Counted from the stretch's first letter, positions 50,788 through 60,401 are shown. The stretch: 64,000 bases of DNA from Streptomyces sp. NBC_00539 (GCF_036346105.1 NZ_CP107811.1:1426001-1490000), one strand, 5' to 3'. A program made the numbers and translations. The notes: generated by a model from the sequence alone, not told the origin.

Positions 50788-51794
50788 CGGGTGCCCCGCT
50801 TGATGTACTCCTCCAGCTCGGCCGCCTCGGCGCCGGTGACGATCTGCGGGCCGGTGAGCACGGGGCGTCCGCCGCCGAGCACGTCCGCGTTGTAGCGGTT
50901 GAGCCACAGCAGGTCGATCGCCTCGTACCCCTGGAGGTAGGGCTGCTGGTCGACGGCGAAGCCGAGGGCGCCGGACTTAAGGTCGCGGGCCACGGACGCG
51001 TTGAGGTCGAAGGTGTCCACCTCGGCCTTGCTGCCGGCCGCGTCCTTGGCCTTGATCGCGGTGGGGGCGAAGGGGGCGCCGAGGGTGACGATCGAGTCGA
51101 CGGACGGGTCCGCCTGGAGCTTGGCCTGGATGGCCGCCTGTACGGAGGGCATGTTGGTGCCTTCGACGTACAGGTTCTCCATGGTCCCGCCGAACGCCTT
51201 CTTCGCCCCGGCGCAGCGCTGCTCGTGCCCGACGTTGCCCTGCTCGTGCAGGACGCAGACGGCCTTCTTCCTGCCGCGCTTGGTCAGCTCGGCGCCGACG
51301 GCCTCGCCCGCGATCTGCTCGTCCTGGCCGATGTGCGTCAGGGCGCCGTACTCGGCGGACTGGGCGGATCCGGAGTTGACGGTGACCACCGGGATGCCGG
51401 CCTTGACGGCCTTGGCGATGACGTCCTTGAGCGCCTCGGGCTTGGCGAGGCTGACGATGATGCCGTCAGCCTTCTGGTCGATGGCGTTCTGGACGAACTG
51501 GGCCTGCTGCTGTGCCTGGTCGTCGTGGGCGTAGACGAAGTTGATGTTGTCCTTCGCCGCTGCGTCCTTGGCGCCCTTCTGGACGATGTCCCAGAAGGTG
51601 TCGCCATCGCCCGCGTGGGTGACCATCGCGAAGGTCCAGCGCGGGGTGTTCACGGCGGGCCGGCCCGCCTGGGCGGTCTTGGCCCGCTCCTCGGCGCGCT
51701 TGCCGCCCGTACTGCTGCAGCCCACGAGGGAGGCCCCCAGTACCGCCGCGAGCACGGCGCCCATGACGCGCACCCCTGTCCGAACCCTAGCCAC
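50784..51794 (-). CDS. sugar-binding lipoprotein of ABC transporter
   Basis: Protein of 336 residues from GTG 51794 (AAGGGAAAGG upstream; ATG 51764 is an alternative). Lipobox LVGC with Cys26. The rest is a type I periplasmic binding fold of the ribose/inositol kind: [59 protein letters not shown], and [16 protein letters not shown]. First gene of the operon, divergent (207 bp) from a MocA-type dehydrogenase. A monosaccharide or myo-inositol would both fit. Confidence 0.9.
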   Translation of the reverse strand: MARVRTGVRVMGAVLAAVLGASLVGCSSTGGKRAEERAKTAQAGRPAVNTPRWTFAMVTHAGDGDTFWDIVQKGAKDAAAKDNINFVYAHDDQAQQQAQFVQNAIDQKADGIIVSLAKPEALKDVIAKAVKAGIPVVTVNSGSAQSAEYGALTHIGQDEQIAGEAVGAELTKRGRKKAVCVLHEQGNVGHEQRCAGAKKAFGGTMENLYVEGTNMPSVQAAIQAKLQADPSVDSIVTLGAPFAPTAIKAKDAAGSKAEVDTFDLNASVARDLKSGALGFAVDQQPYLQGYEAIDLLWLNRYNADVLGGGRPVLTGPQIVTGAEAAELEEYIKRGTR

Positions 51795-51975
51795 GTCGCC
51801 GCGCCTTTCCCTTGTCGTGCGTACCGTCGGGCATCTTTTCGCGCATCCCGTCGTACATCCCGTCGCCGTCACAGCCGATCGTCGTCAAAGCGGTCCATTC
51901 CGGTTCCAGCCGTCCAGTATCCGCCACAGTGGACCATGGACGACCATCGGGGCACTCCCGGGCAGATTGACAGGT

Positions 51976-51988
51976 CCCCGGTACGGGG
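51976..51988. promoter_or_regulatory. palindrome CCCCG-GTA-CGGGG and TTGACA upstream of the MocA gene
   Basis: The inverted repeat lies 13 bases before the dehydrogenase start, just after TTGACA (51967-51972). A convincing -10 is missing (18 bp on is ACGTTG). Given the divergent sugar operon, this could be a shared operator. Confidence 0.35.
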
Positions 51989-52001
51989 TCACGTTGAGTG
52001 C

Positions 52002-53006
52002 ATGCGCATCGGGATCATCGGAACGGGCCGGATCGGCTCGTTCCACGCGGCGGCCCTGGCCCGTCACCCGGACGCCGGCTCGCTGCTGCTGGCCGACGCC
52101 GATCCCGAGCGGGCCTCGCGGCTGGCGGACCGGCTCGGGGCCACCGCCGCGCCGAGCGTGGACCAGGTCTTCACCTGGGGGGTGGACGCGCTCGTCGTGT
52201 CCTGCTCGACCGAGGGGCACGCCGAGCTGGTCGTGCGGGCGGTCCGGGGCGGGCTGCCGGTGTTCTGCGAGAAGCCCGTCGCGCCGGGCCTGGAGCGGAC
52301 CCTGGAGGTGCTGCGCGAGGTCGGCGCGGCGGGCGGCGTGCTCCAGCTGGGCTTCATGCGCCGGTTCGACGCGGGGTACGCCGCCGCGCGGGCACTCGTG
52401 CGCTCCGGCGCGCTGGGACGGCTGCACACCGTGCGGACGACGACGGCCGATCCGGCGCCGCCTCCGGCCGGTTACCTGCCGGCGTCCGGGGGGCTGTTCC
52501 GGGACTGCCTGGTGCACGACTTCGACATGGTGCGCTGGGTGACCGGGCGCGAGGTGACCGAGGTGTACGCGGCCGGATCCGACGAGGGCCTGCCGGGCTT
52601 CCGTGAGGCGGGCGACGTCCACACCGGCGCGGCCCTGCTCACCCTGGACGACGGGACGCTCGTCAGTAGCACCGGCACCCGGTGCAACGGCGCCGGGTAC
52701 GACGTGCGCATGGAGCTGGGCGGTGAGCTGGACCAGATCTCCACCGGGCTGGACGACCGCACGCCCATCGCCTCCACCGAACCGCACGGGCCGCCCCCGG
52801 CGAGCAAGCCGTGGACCGGGTTCCTGGAGCGGTTCGGCCCGGCCTACGAGGCGGAGCTGGCGGCCTTCGTACGGCTGGTGCGCGGCGAGGGCCCCAATCC
52901 GTGCGACGGCGCCGAGGCGCTCGCCGCGTTCCGGATCGCGGAGGCCTGCGAGCTCTCGCGCCGCGAGCGGCGCCCGGTACGGCTGGAGGAGCTCCCGGGT
53001 CTGTGA
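52002..53006 (+). CDS. Gfo/Idh/MocA-family dehydrogenase (inositol 2-dehydrogenase-like)
   Basis: Protein of 334 residues. Rossmann NAD(P) motif GIIGTGRIGSFHAAALA at residues 3-19, the catalytic EKP in VFCEKPVAPG, and the active-site Asp-His in RDCLVHDFDMVRWVTG are those of IolG/sugar dehydrogenases. It oxidises a cyclitol or sugar. ATG 52002; ribosome site weak. It is divergent from the ABC operon, which suggests that the imported compound is its substrate. It is convergent with the P450 gene (42 bp). Confidence 0.9.
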   Translation: MRIGIIGTGRIGSFHAAALARHPDAGSLLLADADPERASRLADRLGATAAPSVDQVFTWGVDALVVSCSTEGHAELVVRAVRGGLPVFCEKPVAPGLERTLEVLREVGAAGGVLQLGFMRRFDAGYAAARALVRSGALGRLHTVRTTTADPAPPPAGYLPASGGLFRDCLVHDFDMVRWVTGREVTEVYAAGSDEGLPGFREAGDVHTGAALLTLDDGTLVSSTGTRCNGAGYDVRMELGGELDQISTGLDDRTPIASTEPHGPPPASKPWTGFLERFGPAYEAELAAFVRLVRGEGPNPCDGAEALAAFRIAEACELSRRERRPVRLEELPGL

Positions 53007-53048
53007 CGGGCCGTGTGATCCGCCGGACATCCTCGGTGCCGCCCGCCG

Positions 53049-54239
53049 CTACCAGCGCACCGGGTACCGCCGCACGCCCCGGACCATCGCGCCGGGAATC
53101 CACTCCAGCGGCCCGTCGGGGTCCTCGGCGAGGTCGGGGAAGCGTTCCACGAGCGCCCGGATCGCCACCCGGCCCTCCAGCCGGGCCAGGGGGGCGCCGA
53201 TGCAGTGGTGGATGCCGTGCCCGAAGGCGATGTGGCCACCGCCCTTGGCCGGACGGCGGATGTCGAAGCTGTCGGGCTCCGCGAAGCGGGCGGGGTCGCG
53301 GTCGGCCCCGGCGAGGGAGACGAGTACGGGCGAGCCGGCCTCGATGAGGACGCCGCCGATCTCCAGGTCGGAGCGGGCGAAGCGGAAGGTGGCGGTCTCC
53401 ACCGAGCCGTCGTAGCGCAGGATCTCCTCCACCGCCCCGTCGATGAGGCCGTCCGGATCGGCCCGCAGCGCCGCGAGCTGCTCGGGGTGGGCGAGCAGCG
53501 CCCGCATGCCGTTGGTGATCAGGTGCACGGCGGTCTCGTTGCCGCCGAGCATCATCAGCAGGGCCATCGCGACCAGCTCCTGGCGGGTGAGCCGGTCCCC
53601 GCCCTCCTCCCGGCTCATCGTCCAGGCGCTGAGCAGGTCGCCGCCGGGGGCGGCCCGCTTGGCGTCGGTCAGCTCGCTGACGTAGGCCGTCATGTCGCGC
53701 CAGGCCGCGCCCTCGGACTCCACCCCGGTCGGCGCGACGATCTCCGCGGTCCAGGCGCGGAAGGCGTCCTGGTCGCTCTCCGGGACGCCGAGGATCTCGC
53801 AGATCACGATCATCGGCAGGGGCTGGGCAAAGGCCTCGATCAGGTCCGCGCGGCGTTCGGTGCGGGCCGCCATCGCGTCGAGGAGTCCGTCGACGATCTG
53901 CCGGATCCGGGGCCGCAGGGCCTCGATCCGGCCGGGGGCGAAGGAGGGGGCCACCAGCTTGCGCAGCCGGGTGTGGTGGGGCGGGTCCGAGCGCATCATG
54001 TTGGCGCTGGCCTCGGTCGTCTCGCGGTCGCTGTAGAGGCCGCTGCTCAGCCAGTTCTTGGACACCTCGGGGTGGGTCAGGGCCTGCCGGGCCTCCTCGT
54101 GACCGACGATCAGCCAGACCTCCTGCCCGTCCGCCGCTTTGACGCGGTGTACCGGGCCGCTCTCGCGCAGCCGCTTGTAGTGCGGATACGGGTTCTCGTC
54201 GAAGTCTTCGGCGATCGTACTGAGGTCCAGAATCGGCAT
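53049..54239 (-). CDS. cytochrome P450, CYP107-like
   Basis: Protein of 396 residues. Heme loop FGHGIHHCIGAPLARLE with Cys346, ExxR in VEEILRYDGSVE, and SDPPHHTRLRKLVAPSF near residue 85 place it with the CYP107 group of Streptomyces. The I-helix reads LGGNET, with Gly where most relatives have Ala, a change to note at the oxygen-activation groove. ATG 54239 is 4 bases after the DMT exporter stop, so the two are co-expressed. The class hydroxylates small lipids and natural products; no biosynthetic cluster is present, so detoxification is as likely. Confidence 0.93.
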   Translation of the reverse strand: MPILDLSTIAEDFDENPYPHYKRLRESGPVHRVKAADGQEVWLIVGHEEARQALTHPEVSKNWLSSGLYSDRETTEASANMMRSDPPHHTRLRKLVAPSFAPGRIEALRPRIRQIVDGLLDAMAARTERRADLIEAFAQPLPMIVICEILGVPESDQDAFRAWTAEIVAPTGVESEGAAWRDMTAYVSELTDAKRAAPGGDLLSAWTMSREEGGDRLTRQELVAMALLMMLGGNETAVHLITNGMRALLAHPEQLAALRADPDGLIDGAVEEILRYDGSVETATFRFARSDLEIGGVLIEAGSPVLVSLAGADRDPARFAEPDSFDIRRPAKGGGHIAFGHGIHHCIGAPLARLEGRVAIRALVERFPDLAEDPDGPLEWIPGAMVRGVRRYPVRW

Positions 54240-54243
54240 GGGG

Positions 54244-55209
54244 TCACCCTAGACCGGCAGTTGACCTTGAGTGGGGCGGCTTTCGGCCAATCGGGAAGCT
54301 TGCGGCTCGCCGGCCGAGGGCGGTGCCGGCGAGGACCAGCACGGCGCCGGCGACACCGGCCGGGCCGGGACGGTCCCCGCCGAGGGCGATCCCGGCGGCG
54401 GCCGCCCACAGGGGCTCGGTGCCGAGCAGCAGGCTGACGCGGGACGGGGAGGTGGCGCGTACGGCCCACATCTGCACGAAGAAGGCGAAGAGGGTGCACA
54501 GCAGGGACAGGAAGGCGAGTCCCGCCCATTCGGCCGGCCCGAACCCGGCGGCGGCCCGCCACGGGCTCGCGCCGGTGCCCGGCAGCGCGGCGAGGACGGT
54601 GAAGACCGCCACGGCGCTCGTCAGCTGGACGGTGGTCAGGGACAGGGGGTCGGCGTCCTGGAGGGCCTTCATACGGGCCATCAGCAGCACGTGCGCGGTC
54701 CGGGCGAGGGCGGCGCCCAGGATGAGCAGATCGCCGGCGCCGGGGGTGGTGAACCCGGCGCCCTGGGTCAGCAGCACCACCCCGGCGACGGACAGGGCCG
54801 CGGCGCCGAGGAAGCCGCGCGGGGGCCGGGTCCGGCGCACGGCGGCCTCGGCGAGCGGGGTGAACACCATGGTCAGGCTGATGATCAACCCGGCGTTGGT
54901 GGCCGAGGTGTGGACGACCCCGTAGGTCTCCAGCAGGAAGATCCCGCCCAGTACGAGGCCGAGGGCGCCCGCGCCCCGCAGCTGGGCCCCGGTCAGCGAC
55001 CGCAGCCGCCGCCACCCGGCGAGGGCGAGGACCGGCACCACGAGCGCGAACCGCAGCACGAGCACCGCGACCACGGTGTGCGGGGCGGTGATCCCCTTGG
55101 CGGCGAGGTAGCTGCCGCCCCAGACGACGGCGACGAGCAGCACCGGCAGATCGGTGAGCCAGGCCCTGCGGGGCGCGGTGGCGGGAGCGACGGCGGCGAG
55201 TGCGGACAC
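54244..55209 (-). CDS. EamA/DMT-family transporter
   Basis: Protein of 321 residues with ten membrane helices in two EamA repeats (VLLVAVVWGGSYLAAKGI at the first, PLWAAAAGIALGGDRPG in the second repeat), of the RhaT/YedA kind. It would export or import a small metabolite. ATG 55209. It immediately precedes the P450 with a 4-base gap, suggesting that the P450 product or substrate is the cargo. The upstream 166 bp hold the promoter and a short duplicated GGCCACC word. Confidence 0.9.
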   Translation of the reverse strand: MSALAAVAPATAPRRAWLTDLPVLLVAVVWGGSYLAAKGITAPHTVVAVLVLRFALVVPVLALAGWRRLRSLTGAQLRGAGALGLVLGGIFLLETYGVVHTSATNAGLIISLTMVFTPLAEAAVRRTRPPRGFLGAAALSVAGVVLLTQGAGFTTPGAGDLLILGAALARTAHVLLMARMKALQDADPLSLTTVQLTSAVAVFTVLAALPGTGASPWRAAAGFGPAEWAGLAFLSLLCTLFAFFVQMWAVRATSPSRVSLLLGTEPLWAAAAGIALGGDRPGPAGVAGAVLVLAGTALGRRAASFPIGRKPPHSRSTAGLG

Positions 55210-55375
55210 GGGGGCTCCAACGGCGGGAGGCGGGCGGGGACTTCGTCGGCTCCCACGGAACGCGGCCCACCGTACCGGAGCGGATCACGCCGGGTCGCTG
55301 CGATTCCGCGGCGCCACCGGGGCCGAGAGGCCACCGGGCCACCGGGCCGCTGTGCGCTCCCGGTCCCCCTCCCGG

Positions 55376-55993
55376 TCAGACCGCGAACGTGCCGAAGGTG
55401 GCGCGGCCGGTCGGACGGTAGCTGTGGATGGCGATCCCCTTGGGGGTGGTGCGGTGGCCGGTCAGTTCGCAGGCCGTGGGGAGGCCGCCCGTGGGGAACA
55501 GCCGGTGGCCCGCGCCGAGGAACACCGGCATCACCATCAGGTGCAGCTCGTCCACCAGGTCCCGGGCGAGCAGCCACTGGGCCAGCTGTCCGCTGCCGTG
55601 GACCTGGAGTTCTCCGTCCAGCTTGTCCTTGAGCCGTACGATCTCGGCCTGGAGGTGTTCGCCGTCGATGACCGTGGTGTTCTCCCACTGCGGTTCGCGC
55701 AGGGTGGTGGAGGCGACGTACTTCGGCAGGCGGTTGAGCCGGCTCGCGACGGGGTTCGCGGGGTCGTCGTGGTGCGGCCAGTAGCCGGCGAAGATCTCGT
55801 AGGTGCGGCGTCCGAGGATGAACGCCTCCGCCCGGCCGAAGTTCTCCGTGATGAACTCGCCCATGACCTCGTCGTCGAAGGGCACGACCCAGCCGCCGTA
55901 GCGGAAGCCGTCGCTGGGGTCCTCCTCGGGCGCTCCGGGCGCCTGCATCACGCCGTCGAGGGTGAGGAAGGTGGTGAGGGTCAGCTTGCCCAT
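55376..55993 (-). CDS. dihydrofolate reductase-fold protein (RibD C-terminal type)
   Basis: Protein of 205 residues of the YyaP/YwjB group: LTLTTFLTLDGVMQAPGAPEEDPSDGF at the N-terminus, LGRRTYEIFAGYWP, KDKLDGELQVHGSGQLAQWLLARDLVDELHLMVMPVFLG. NADPH-dependent reductase, substrate unknown; true DHFR residues for folate are not all present. ATG 55993 follows AAGGAG by 9 bases. It lies 34 bp after the LysR gene stop and may be in its transcript. Confidence 0.9.
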   Translation of the reverse strand: MGKLTLTTFLTLDGVMQAPGAPEEDPSDGFRYGGWVVPFDDEVMGEFITENFGRAEAFILGRRTYEIFAGYWPHHDDPANPVASRLNRLPKYVASTTLREPQWENTTVIDGEHLQAEIVRLKDKLDGELQVHGSGQLAQWLLARDLVDELHLMVMPVFLGAGHRLFPTGGLPTACELTGHRTTPKGIAIHSYRPTGRATFGTFAV

Positions 55994-56027
55994 GGTCGCG
56001 CGCTCCTTGTTCCGTACGGTCGGCTCG

Positions 56028-56975
56028 TCACGGTCCAGACTCCCGGGGCGCCGGAAACTCATCGCCGCGGCGCGCGGGCAACGCCGCGCGGAGCACGCGG
56101 AGGAAGGCCGTGGCGGCGGGACCGGCCGGACCGTCCGTACGCCAGGCGAGCGCGACCCGGGCCCGCAGCCCCGGCGCGGTGATCTCCCGCGTCCGCACCC
56201 CGAAGGCCGCCGCGGCCCCGGCTTCCAGGGCCGGGACGACGGCTACGCCCAGGCCGCGGGCGGCGAGCTGGGCGAGGACCCGCGGAGCGGCTGCCTCGAA
56301 GGCGACCCGGGGACGGAACCCTGCCTGCGCGCAGGCGCGCTCCAGGACCCCGCGCAGGCCCGTTCCCCGCGGCAGGCTGATCAGCGGCCGGTCGCGGAGT
56401 TCGGCCAGCGCGAGGCCCTCGCGGCCGCCGAGCGCGAGCACGGGGTGGTCCGGCGCCGCCGCGACCACCACGGGTTCGTCGATCACGACGTGGAGGGAGA
56501 TGCCCGGTGGGGAATCTTCCCGGGCGAGCCCGATCACGGCGATGTCGAGTTCCCCGCGGTGCAGCGCGGCGAGCATCCGCTCCGAGGTGTCCTCGGTCAG
56601 GGCGATCTCCACCTGGGGGTGGTCGTCGTGGAAGCCGGCCAGGACCGAGGGCAGGTCGAACGCGTGACCGAGGGCGCCGGAGACGAAGCCGATGGCCACC
56701 TGGCCGCGGAGTAGCCCGGTGAACTCCTCCACCGTCCTGCGCACCGCGTCGGCCGCGGCGAGCGCGGCCCGCGCGTACGGCAGTACCGCCTCGCCCACCT
56801 CGGTCAGGGTCACCGATCCGCCGGAGCGGTCCAGCAAGGGCTGCCCGAGTTCCCTTTCCAACTGCCGGACCTGGGCGCTCAGGCCCGGCTGGGCCAGATG
56901 CAACCGGGCTGCCGCGCGGGTGAAGTTGGCCTCCTGCGCCACGGTGACGAAGTACCGCAGCTGCCGCATCTCCAT
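56028..56975 (-). CDS. LysR-family transcriptional regulator
   Basis: Protein of 315 residues: winged HTH 1-60 (MEMRQLRYFVTVAQEANFTRAAARLHLAQPGLS-type N-terminus) and a two-lobed effector domain at about 90-300 (VAIGFVSGALGHAFDLPSVLAGFHDDHPQVEIALTED). Start ATG 56975. It is divergent from the mycothiol-type enzyme gene with 71 bp between, the usual LysR target arrangement. The effector is unknown. Confidence 0.93.
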   Translation of the reverse strand: MEMRQLRYFVTVAQEANFTRAAARLHLAQPGLSAQVRQLERELGQPLLDRSGGSVTLTEVGEAVLPYARAALAAADAVRRTVEEFTGLLRGQVAIGFVSGALGHAFDLPSVLAGFHDDHPQVEIALTEDTSERMLAALHRGELDIAVIGLAREDSPPGISLHVVIDEPVVVAAAPDHPVLALGGREGLALAELRDRPLISLPRGTGLRGVLERACAQAGFRPRVAFEAAAPRVLAQLAARGLGVAVVPALEAGAAAAFGVRTREITAPGLRARVALAWRTDGPAGPAATAFLRVLRAALPARRGDEFPAPRESGP

Positions 56976-57046
56976 AACCGGTCATGCTAGCCGCGAGACG
57001 TAGGAAGTCTTGGACTCGGTGAAGCACCGCCGGGAGTCTTGGAGCC

Positions 57047-57694
57047 ATGGCGAATACGACGCACAGGAGAGCAAGGGCGGACATCCGGGCCGTGATCGCG
57101 GACGAACGCCGGGAGCTGGCGGAGGTGTTGGAGGGTCTGTCGGCGGACGAGTGGGACGCGGCGTCCCTGTGCGCGGGTTGGCGGGTGCGGGAGGTGGCGG
57201 CCCACATGACGATGGGCATGCGCTATTCGCTCCCCGAGGTGGCGCGGGAACTGATCAGGGCCCGGGGCAGCCTCCACCGCATGACGGACCGGTGTGCCCG
57301 CGCGGACGCGGCCGCATTCTCCACGCGTGAGCTCGCCGGGCTGCTGCGCGACAACGCGGATCACCCTTGGACGCCGCCGGTCGGCGGGTTCGTGTCGGCC
57401 CTGGGGCATGACGTCGTCCACGGTCTGGACATCACGGTCGCCCTGGGACTGGGCCGCCGGGTGCCCGAGGACCGCTTGCGGATCCTGTTGGAGGCCGTCG
57501 ACGCCCGCACCCTCAGGTTCTTCGGCGCCGACCTGCGCGGCACCACACTGCGTGCCACCGACCTCGACTGGTCCTTCGGCTCCGGGTCGCCGCTGTCGGG
57601 CGCCGCGCAGGACCTGCTCCTGCTGGCGTACGGCCGACGGCTGCCCCCGGGGCACCTGCAGGGCGAAGGCAGCGGTCGCTTCGTCACCGGGTAG
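57047..57694 (+). CDS. maleylpyruvate isomerase-type mycothiol-dependent enzyme
   Basis: Protein of 215 residues of the DinB-like TIGR03083 family. Four-helix bundle; metal ligands HMTMG (His in WRVREVAAHMTMG) and the GHDVVHGLDI pair. It joins mycothiol to electrophiles or isomerises thiol adducts. ATG 57047 after GGAG. The repeated word AGTCTTGGA in the upstream 71 bp (57007, 57033) could bind the divergent LysR protein. Convergent with allantoicase across a hairpin. Confidence 0.88.
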   Translation: MANTTHRRARADIRAVIADERRELAEVLEGLSADEWDAASLCAGWRVREVAAHMTMGMRYSLPEVARELIRARGSLHRMTDRCARADAAAFSTRELAGLLRDNADHPWTPPVGGFVSALGHDVVHGLDITVALGLGRRVPEDRLRILLEAVDARTLRFFGADLRGTTLRATDLDWSFGSGSPLSGAAQDLLLLAYGRRLPPGHLQGEGSGRFVTG

Positions 57695-57710
57695 GCGCCG
57701 GGAAAGGGCG

Positions 57711-57738
57711 CGCCCCGGGGATGTCGGCCCCCGGGGCG
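57711..57738. terminator. terminator between the mycothiol enzyme and alc
   Basis: 10-bp stem CGCCCCGGGG/CCCCGGGGCG (57711-57720 and 57729-57738) with an 8-nt loop between the convergent genes; symmetric, so usable in both directions. Confidence 0.7.
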
Positions 57739-57764
57739 GTCTTCGGTGCGTCAGGAGGGGCGGG

Positions 57765-58892
57765 TCAGCCGCCGAGCTCCTGGTGGCGCGCGGCGTGGGC
57801 GGCCGCGCCGGCTTCCGTCAGGGAGCCGAACAGGCGCAGGCGGGAGAAGCCGCCGTCCGGGAAGATGTCGATCCGCACGTGCGTGCCGACCGCCGGGGTG
57901 TCCAGCACGAAGCGGTGGTTGGTGTCGGGCTGGAGGCGGGTGCGCGGCAGGAACTCCGTCCACTCGCCCTCCTCGCCGGACTTGACGGACAGCGAGGCCC
58001 AGCCGGCCGAGTTGCCCTTGAGGTAGGCGGTGTCGATCTCGACGGCGCGGATCTCGGAGTCCGCGACCAGCTGGTAACGGATCCAGTCGTTGCCGTTGTC
58101 ACGGCGGCGGGCGGTCTCCCAGCCGTCGTCCATCTTGCGGGAGCGGCCCGGGTTGATGGTGTTGGTCGGCGGGGAGTAGAAGCGGTTGGACGCGTCCTCG
58201 ACCGAGCCGCCGTTCTCCAGGGCGACGACGTCGAACGTGCCGAGCGCGGCGAGCCACTTGGGGTCCGGGCGGACCTCTCCGTAGACGCGCAGGCGGGCGA
58301 CTCCGCCGTCCGGGTGCTGGTTCAGGCGCAGGTGCGTGAAGCGCTGCTCGACGTTGATCTCGAAGCCGTTGGCCGCGTGGCCGCCGACGGGGGTGCGCTC
58401 GACGAGCGTCGTCCACTTCACGTCGCCGGAGAGCAGTTCCTCCGCGGTCGGGGAACCCTCGACCGCGGCGCCCTGTACGGAGACGGCCTGCGGCATGTTG
58501 CCGCGGAAGTGGGCGGTGTCGACGACGATGCCGCGGATGACGCCGGGGGCGCCGAGGCGGATCAGGGCGTAGTCGTGGTCCTCGGCGGTCGGCCAGGGCT
58601 GCTCGGCGGAGACGCCGCGGCGGCGGCGGGTCTCCCAGCCGTCCATGACCTTGCCCTTGTGCCCGAAGTGCTCGGGGTCGAAGTGCGCGGGCTCCTCGAT
58701 GAGCAGGTTCTCGCGCTCGGCGAAGAACTCGTCGTTGGCGGCGATGACACCGGCGCCGAGCGCACGCGCGGCGAGGTTCGCGTACTGGGTGAACGGGAAG
58801 TCCGCGGTGCGGTAGTCCGCGTACGGGTCGCCGCCCCCGTACGGGTTCGCGTTGCCGGTGAAGGCGGCCAATCCAGTTGAACGCTGTGCCAC
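57765..58892 (-). CDS. alc: allantoicase
   Basis: Protein of 375 residues containing two homologous allantoicase repeats of about 160 residues (DGWETRRRRG in the first, DGWETARRRDNGND in the second; both with RLGAPGVIRGIVVDTAHFRGN/VADSEIRAVEIDTAYLKGN). It hydrolyses allantoate to ureidoglycolate and urea. ATG 58892 is 3 bases downstream of the allB stop region, so alc is translated with allB. Malate synthase, frequent next to alc in other streptomycetes, is absent here. Confidence 0.95.
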   Translation of the reverse strand: MAQRSTGLAAFTGNANPYGGGDPYADYRTADFPFTQYANLAARALGAGVIAANDEFFAERENLLIEEPAHFDPEHFGHKGKVMDGWETRRRRGVSAEQPWPTAEDHDYALIRLGAPGVIRGIVVDTAHFRGNMPQAVSVQGAAVEGSPTAEELLSGDVKWTTLVERTPVGGHAANGFEINVEQRFTHLRLNQHPDGGVARLRVYGEVRPDPKWLAALGTFDVVALENGGSVEDASNRFYSPPTNTINPGRSRKMDDGWETARRRDNGNDWIRYQLVADSEIRAVEIDTAYLKGNSAGWASLSVKSGEEGEWTEFLPRTRLQPDTNHRFVLDTPAVGTHVRIDIFPDGGFSRLRLFGSLTEAGAAAHAARHQELGG

Positions 58893-58895
58893 TTG

Positions 58896-60236
58896 TCAGT
58901 TCTGCCTTTCGAGGAGTCGGCCCGTGGGCTCGGTCGGGGTGCCGTGGTCGGCGATCTGCGTGCCGCGCAGCCAGGTGGACTTCACGACGCCGTGCAGGGT
59001 CTTGCCCGCGTACGCCGTGACCTGGTTGCGGTGGTGCAGGTGGGCGGGGTCCACGGTGAAGGTCTCTTCGGGGGCCAGGACGGCGAAGTCGGCGTCGCGG
59101 CCGGCCTCGATGGCGCCCTTGGCGGCCAGTCCGGCCAGGGCGGCCGGTGCGGTGGACATCCAGCGCGCGACCTCTTCCAGGGTGCGGCCGCGCTTGCGCG
59201 CCTCGGTCCAGATCGCCGGGAGGCCCAGCTGCAGGGAGGAGATGCCGCCCCACGCGGTGGCGAAGTCGCCGGTCTTGAGGTCCGCGGTGGAGGGGGAGTG
59301 GTCGGAGACGATGCAGTCGATGGTGCCGTCGGCGAGCGCGTCCCAGAGGAGGTCCTGGTTGGCTGCCTCGCGGATGGGCGGACAGCACTTGAACTCGGTG
59401 GCGCCGTCCGGGACTTCCTCGGCGGTCAGGGTGAGGAAGTGCGGGCAGGACTCGACGGTGATCCGTACGCCCTCGGCCTTGGCGGCGGCGATCAGCGGCA
59501 GCGCGTCGGAGGAGGACAGGTGCAGGACGTGGACGCGCGCGTTCAGCCGGCGTGCCTGGGCGATGAGGTTCTCGATCGCGGTGTTCTCGGCGTCGCGCGG
59601 ACGGGAGGCGAGGAAGTCCGCGTACTTGGGCCCGGGCGTCTGGGGCGCGGATTCCAGGTGGTGCGGGTCCTCGGCGTGCACGATCATCAGGCCGCCGAAG
59701 CCGGTGATCTCGGCGAGGGAGGTGGCCAGCTGTTCCTGGTCGAGCTGGGGGAACTCCTCCACGCCGGAGGGCGACAGGAAGCACTTGAAGCCGTAGACGC
59801 CGGCGTCGTGCAGGGGGCGCAGGTCCTTGACGTTGTCGGGCAGCGCGCCGCCCCAGAAGCCGACGTCGACGTGTGCCTTGCTGCGGGCTACGTCCTGCTT
59901 GACGCGCAGGTTCTCGACGGTGGTGGTCGGCGGCAGGGAGTTGAGCGGCATGTCGAGGATCGTGGTGATGCCTCCGGCCGCGGCGGCGCGGGTGGCCGTC
60001 CAGAAGCCCTCCCACTCGGTGCGGCCCGGGTCGTTCACGTGGACGTGGGTGTCCACCAGGCCGGGGAGCAGGACGTCGTCGCCGAAGTCCTCCAGCCGGG
60101 CTCCGGCCGGTACCTCGGCCTGGTGCGGCAGTACGGCGACGATCTTCCCGGCGGCGACGGCCACCGAGGCGGCGCGCGTCCCCTCGGGGGTGATCACGCG
60201 GGTCGAGCGCAGTACCAGTTCCACGTCGTCGGACAC
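58896..60236 (-). CDS. allB: allantoinase
   Basis: Protein of 446 residues of the amidohydrolase superfamily; it opens allantoin to allantoate. Metal site: His pair in DTHVHVND, Lys in [14 protein letters not shown], His in VHAEDPHH, His in HLSSSDAL and Asp in SDHSPST. GTG 60236 has GGGGAGG 7 bases upstream. First gene of the allB-alc operon, divergent from the IclR regulator across 328 bp that contain its operators. Confidence 0.95.
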   Translation of the reverse strand: MSDDVELVLRSTRVITPEGTRAASVAVAAGKIVAVLPHQAEVPAGARLEDFGDDVLLPGLVDTHVHVNDPGRTEWEGFWTATRAAAAGGITTILDMPLNSLPPTTTVENLRVKQDVARSKAHVDVGFWGGALPDNVKDLRPLHDAGVYGFKCFLSPSGVEEFPQLDQEQLATSLAEITGFGGLMIVHAEDPHHLESAPQTPGPKYADFLASRPRDAENTAIENLIAQARRLNARVHVLHLSSSDALPLIAAAKAEGVRITVESCPHFLTLTAEEVPDGATEFKCCPPIREAANQDLLWDALADGTIDCIVSDHSPSTADLKTGDFATAWGGISSLQLGLPAIWTEARKRGRTLEEVARWMSTAPAALAGLAAKGAIEAGRDADFAVLAPEETFTVDPAHLHHRNQVTAYAGKTLHGVVKSTWLRGTQIADHGTPTEPTGRLLERQN

Positions 60237-60256
60237 GCCGGAACCTCCCCATCTAC

Positions 60257-60287
60257 TTCCACAGAGCGAAATTCAACGTTCTGTTGA
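60257..60287 (-). promoter_or_regulatory. possible regulator sites near allB
   Basis: TTCCA at 60257-60261 with CAGAG and then CGAAA resembles a degraded copy of the TTCCA-N5-TGGAA site found upstream of the regulator gene; TCAAC-GTTCT-GTTGA (60273-60287) is a perfect 5-bp inverted repeat. They lie 21-51 bases before the allB start and could be repressor sites. Confidence 0.4.
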
Positions 60288-60365
60288 CGGAGTCTTCACC
60301 GCGATCCAGAGCCAGTCAAGAGCCTCCGGACGGACCACTGACACCCTTGCGTCCCACTTGGACGT

Positions 60366-60401
60366 TTCCACAAGATGGAATTAAGATTCCACTATCCAGA
60401 A
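60366..60401. promoter_or_regulatory. tandem IclR-type operators in the allB/allR divergent region
   Basis: TTCCA-CAAGA-TGGAA (60366-60380) is a perfect inverted repeat of the IclR kind. A second, half-degenerate copy TTCCA-CTATC-CAGAA lies at 60387-60401. Their centres are 21 bp apart, two helical turns, so both would be bound on the same face. The remainder of the 328-bp intergenic region (60237-60564) holds no gene. Confidence 0.6.
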
